A stretch of 15,257 bases of DNA from Vulcanimicrobiota bacterium. Its GTDB lineage: Bacteria; Vulcanimicrobiota; Vulcanimicrobiia; Eremiobacterales; Eremiobacteraceae. The stretch covers positions 1 through 15,257 of the forward strand of contig JAFANK010000097.1 in NCBI GenBank assembly GCA_019232725.1. Direction: 5' to 3'. Both the position numbers and the translations under genes were made by a program. Under the pieces are notes generated by a model. It was not told the origin of the DNA, did not search any database, and saw nothing but the letters and a program-made list of their open reading frames with translations. Every line of letters starts with the position of its first letter. The first letter of the stretch is position 1. Shown here piece after piece: positions 14,071 to 15,257 of this stretch.

Positions 14071-15170
14071 ACGACCGCAAGAAGTTCAGCCCGTCAGCAT
14101 CGAGCCGCCACATCGAGTATCGGCCGGGTATATTACGGCTCCTGGATCAGACCCGGCTGCCCGCCGAGACGGCTTTCGTCGAAGCGCGGACTTGGCAAGA
14201 AGTCGCAGAGGCGATCGCCCATCTGCGGGTTCGTGGCGCACCCGCCATCGGCATCGCGGCAGCGTATGCTCTCGCCCTGCACGCGCACCATTTGACCGAT
14301 CAAAACGCAAGTACCGCCACATTCACGAGCGGCTTGCGAACCGCTGCCGACGGACTGATCGCCTCGCGCCCAACGGCAGTCAACCTATCCTGGGCCGCGA
14401 ACCGCCTGCTCAGGTATGCGCAAGCGCAACTCGCCCAAAATACGACACTGCCCGAGATCGCCGCTTCATTAGATACGCTCGCCCAGGAGATCCATGCCGA
14501 CGACATCGAGGCCTGCCGCAGCATTGGCCGCTATGGATCCGGGCTCTTCGATGCACAAGTCAGCATCCTCACCCACTGCAACACGGGCGATCTCGCGACT
14601 GGCGGTTATGGGACCGCACTCGGCATCATCCGCTCGCTGTGGCAGGAAGGCAAGCTCACAGGCGTCTACGTCGACGAAACGCGGCCGCTTTTGCAAGGGT
14701 CGCGGCTCACCGCGTGGGAGCTGCAACGCGACGGCATCCCGTACACCCTGATCGCTGACAATATGGCTGCATCATGCATGCAACGTGGCGCGATCGATGC
14801 GGTGATCGTCGGCGCCGACCGCATCGCGCGCAACGGCGACACAGCGAACAAGATCGGCACCTACGGTCTCGCCGTCCTTGCGCGTGCGCACGGAATACCG
14901 TTCATCGTGGCGGCTCCCTGCTCGACGCTGGATGCGAGTCTCGCAAGCGGCGACCAGATCGTCATCGAACAGCGCAACCCTGCTGAAGTCACGTCGTTCG
15001 CCGGCGTCGCCGCGGCGCCAGATGGAGCGACGGCGTCCAATCCCGCGTTCGACATCACCCCAGCTGCATTCATCACGGGGATCGTCACCGAGACAGGCGT
15101 GCTAAGACCGCCCTACGAGACCGACATTCAGCGCGTGAGCGCTCAGCCACCCGAGCGCGTGGCCCCGTGA
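14067..15170 (+). CDS. mtnA: S-methyl-5-thioribose-1-phosphate isomerase
   Basis: Protein of 367 residues that converts 5-methylthioribose 1-phosphate to 5-methylthioribulose 1-phosphate in methionine salvage. It has the family motif RVRGAPAIGIAAAYA at 54-68, the catalytic Cys171 in ILTHCNTGDLATGGYGTALG, VDETRPLLQGSRLTAWEL at 202-219 and the catalytic Asp251 in VGADRIARNGDTANKIGTYGLA. The C-terminal phosphate/sugar region ends with GIVTETGVLRPPYE. eIF2B-like relatives such as ribose-1,5-bisphosphate isomerase lack this combination, so mtnA is the best call. It overlaps ribH by four bases, an unusual partnership, and the next gene overlaps its stop as GTGA, implying a continuing operon. Confidence 0.95.
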   Translation: MNDRKKFSPSASSRHIEYRPGILRLLDQTRLPAETAFVEARTWQEVAEAIAHLRVRGAPAIGIAAAYALALHAHHLTDQNASTATFTSGLRTAADGLIASRPTAVNLSWAANRLLRYAQAQLAQNTTLPEIAASLDTLAQEIHADDIEACRSIGRYGSGLFDAQVSILTHCNTGDLATGGYGTALGIIRSLWQEGKLTGVYVDETRPLLQGSRLTAWELQRDGIPYTLIADNMAASCMQRGAIDAVIVGADRIARNGDTANKIGTYGLAVLARAHGIPFIVAAPCSTLDASLASGDQIVIEQRNPAEVTSFAGVAAAPDGATASNPAFDITPAAFITGIVTETGVLRPPYETDIQRVSAQPPERVAP

Positions 15171-15257
15171 GTTCGGTTGTGATGGCTGGGCAGAACGGCT
15201 ATCGCGCGTTTATGGCGCGCACGCCAGCGCCGCTGCCGCAACTGGTCGTCATCGCGG
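15167..15257 (+). CDS. 5' end of an unidentified gene (partial)
   Basis: Thirty codons are visible from a GTG at 15167 that overlaps the mtnA stop as GTGA; the frame stays open to the window end. The peptide begins MSSVVMAGQNGYRAFMAR and reaches a hydrophobic strand LPQLVVIA. That strand could open a nucleotide-binding or phosphorylase fold, but too little is present to name it. An alternative ATG in the same frame lies at 15182. The overlap suggests co-translation with mtnA. Confidence 0.5.
   Translation, partial: MSSVVMAGQNGYRAFMARTPAPLPQLVVIA

Noticed and set aside
13850..14758. 302-codon plus-strand open frame spanning ribH and mtnA
   Set aside because: It runs out of frame through two recognisable genes and its Arg-rich translation is typical of a frame shadow.

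Overview
The window is GC-rich (about 60-65% by eye) bacterial chromosome, tightly packed and almost entirely on the plus strand. No phage, IS, CRISPR, tRNA or rRNA is visible. The proteins are divergent versions of housekeeping enzymes, with many GTG starts and ATGA/GTGA stop-start overlaps. This suits an uncultivated, high-GC, free-living lineage with a diaminopimelate-type cell wall. A phylum such as Eremiobacterota (WPS-2) is possible, but that is a guess and not something read from the sequence.

Layout. (1) 2-151: the 3' end of a gene whose tail resembles carbohydrate-active proteins. (2) 237-1214: an HtrA-like serine protease without a signal peptide, preceded by three tandem 13-bp units. 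(3) 1293-3476: a full-length PcrA/UvrD helicase. (4) 3555-7479: dapB-asd-lysC-dapA, which carries aspartate to tetrahydrodipicolinate. The aspartokinase is of the Bacillus DapG type and the asd-dapG-dapA order is the one known in Bacillus. (5) 7491-9287: a WecG/TagA-type glycosyltransferase and a sugar-phosphate nucleotidyltransferase, so envelope glycan genes follow directly on the peptidoglycan precursor genes. (6) 9288-9844: a T-rich leader with a strong ribosome binding site and a small VOC/glyoxalase-fold protein. (7) 9872-10516, minus strand: comF. (8) 10596-14070: a complete riboflavin operon, ribD-ribE-ribBA-ribH, from GTP and ribulose 5-phosphate to riboflavin. (9) 14067-15170: mtnA (methionine salvage), overlapping ribH by four bases, followed by an overlapping gene that runs off the window.

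How it works together: genes 3555-8255 look like one transcription unit, possibly extending to 9287, for lysine/DAP and envelope precursors. Genes 10596 to the window end look like a second unit for riboflavin and methionine salvage. Neither unit has room for a classical lysine or FMN riboswitch in its leader.

I found no clearly new multi-gene system. The most interesting signals are within known enzymes: a Gln where the metal-binding His of the DHBP synthase domain of RibBA should be, a 12-residue insertion between two active-site elements of lumazine synthase plus a repeated basic C-terminal tail, a RibD zinc site with widened cysteine spacing, and three short repeat arrays in the few intergenic gaps.
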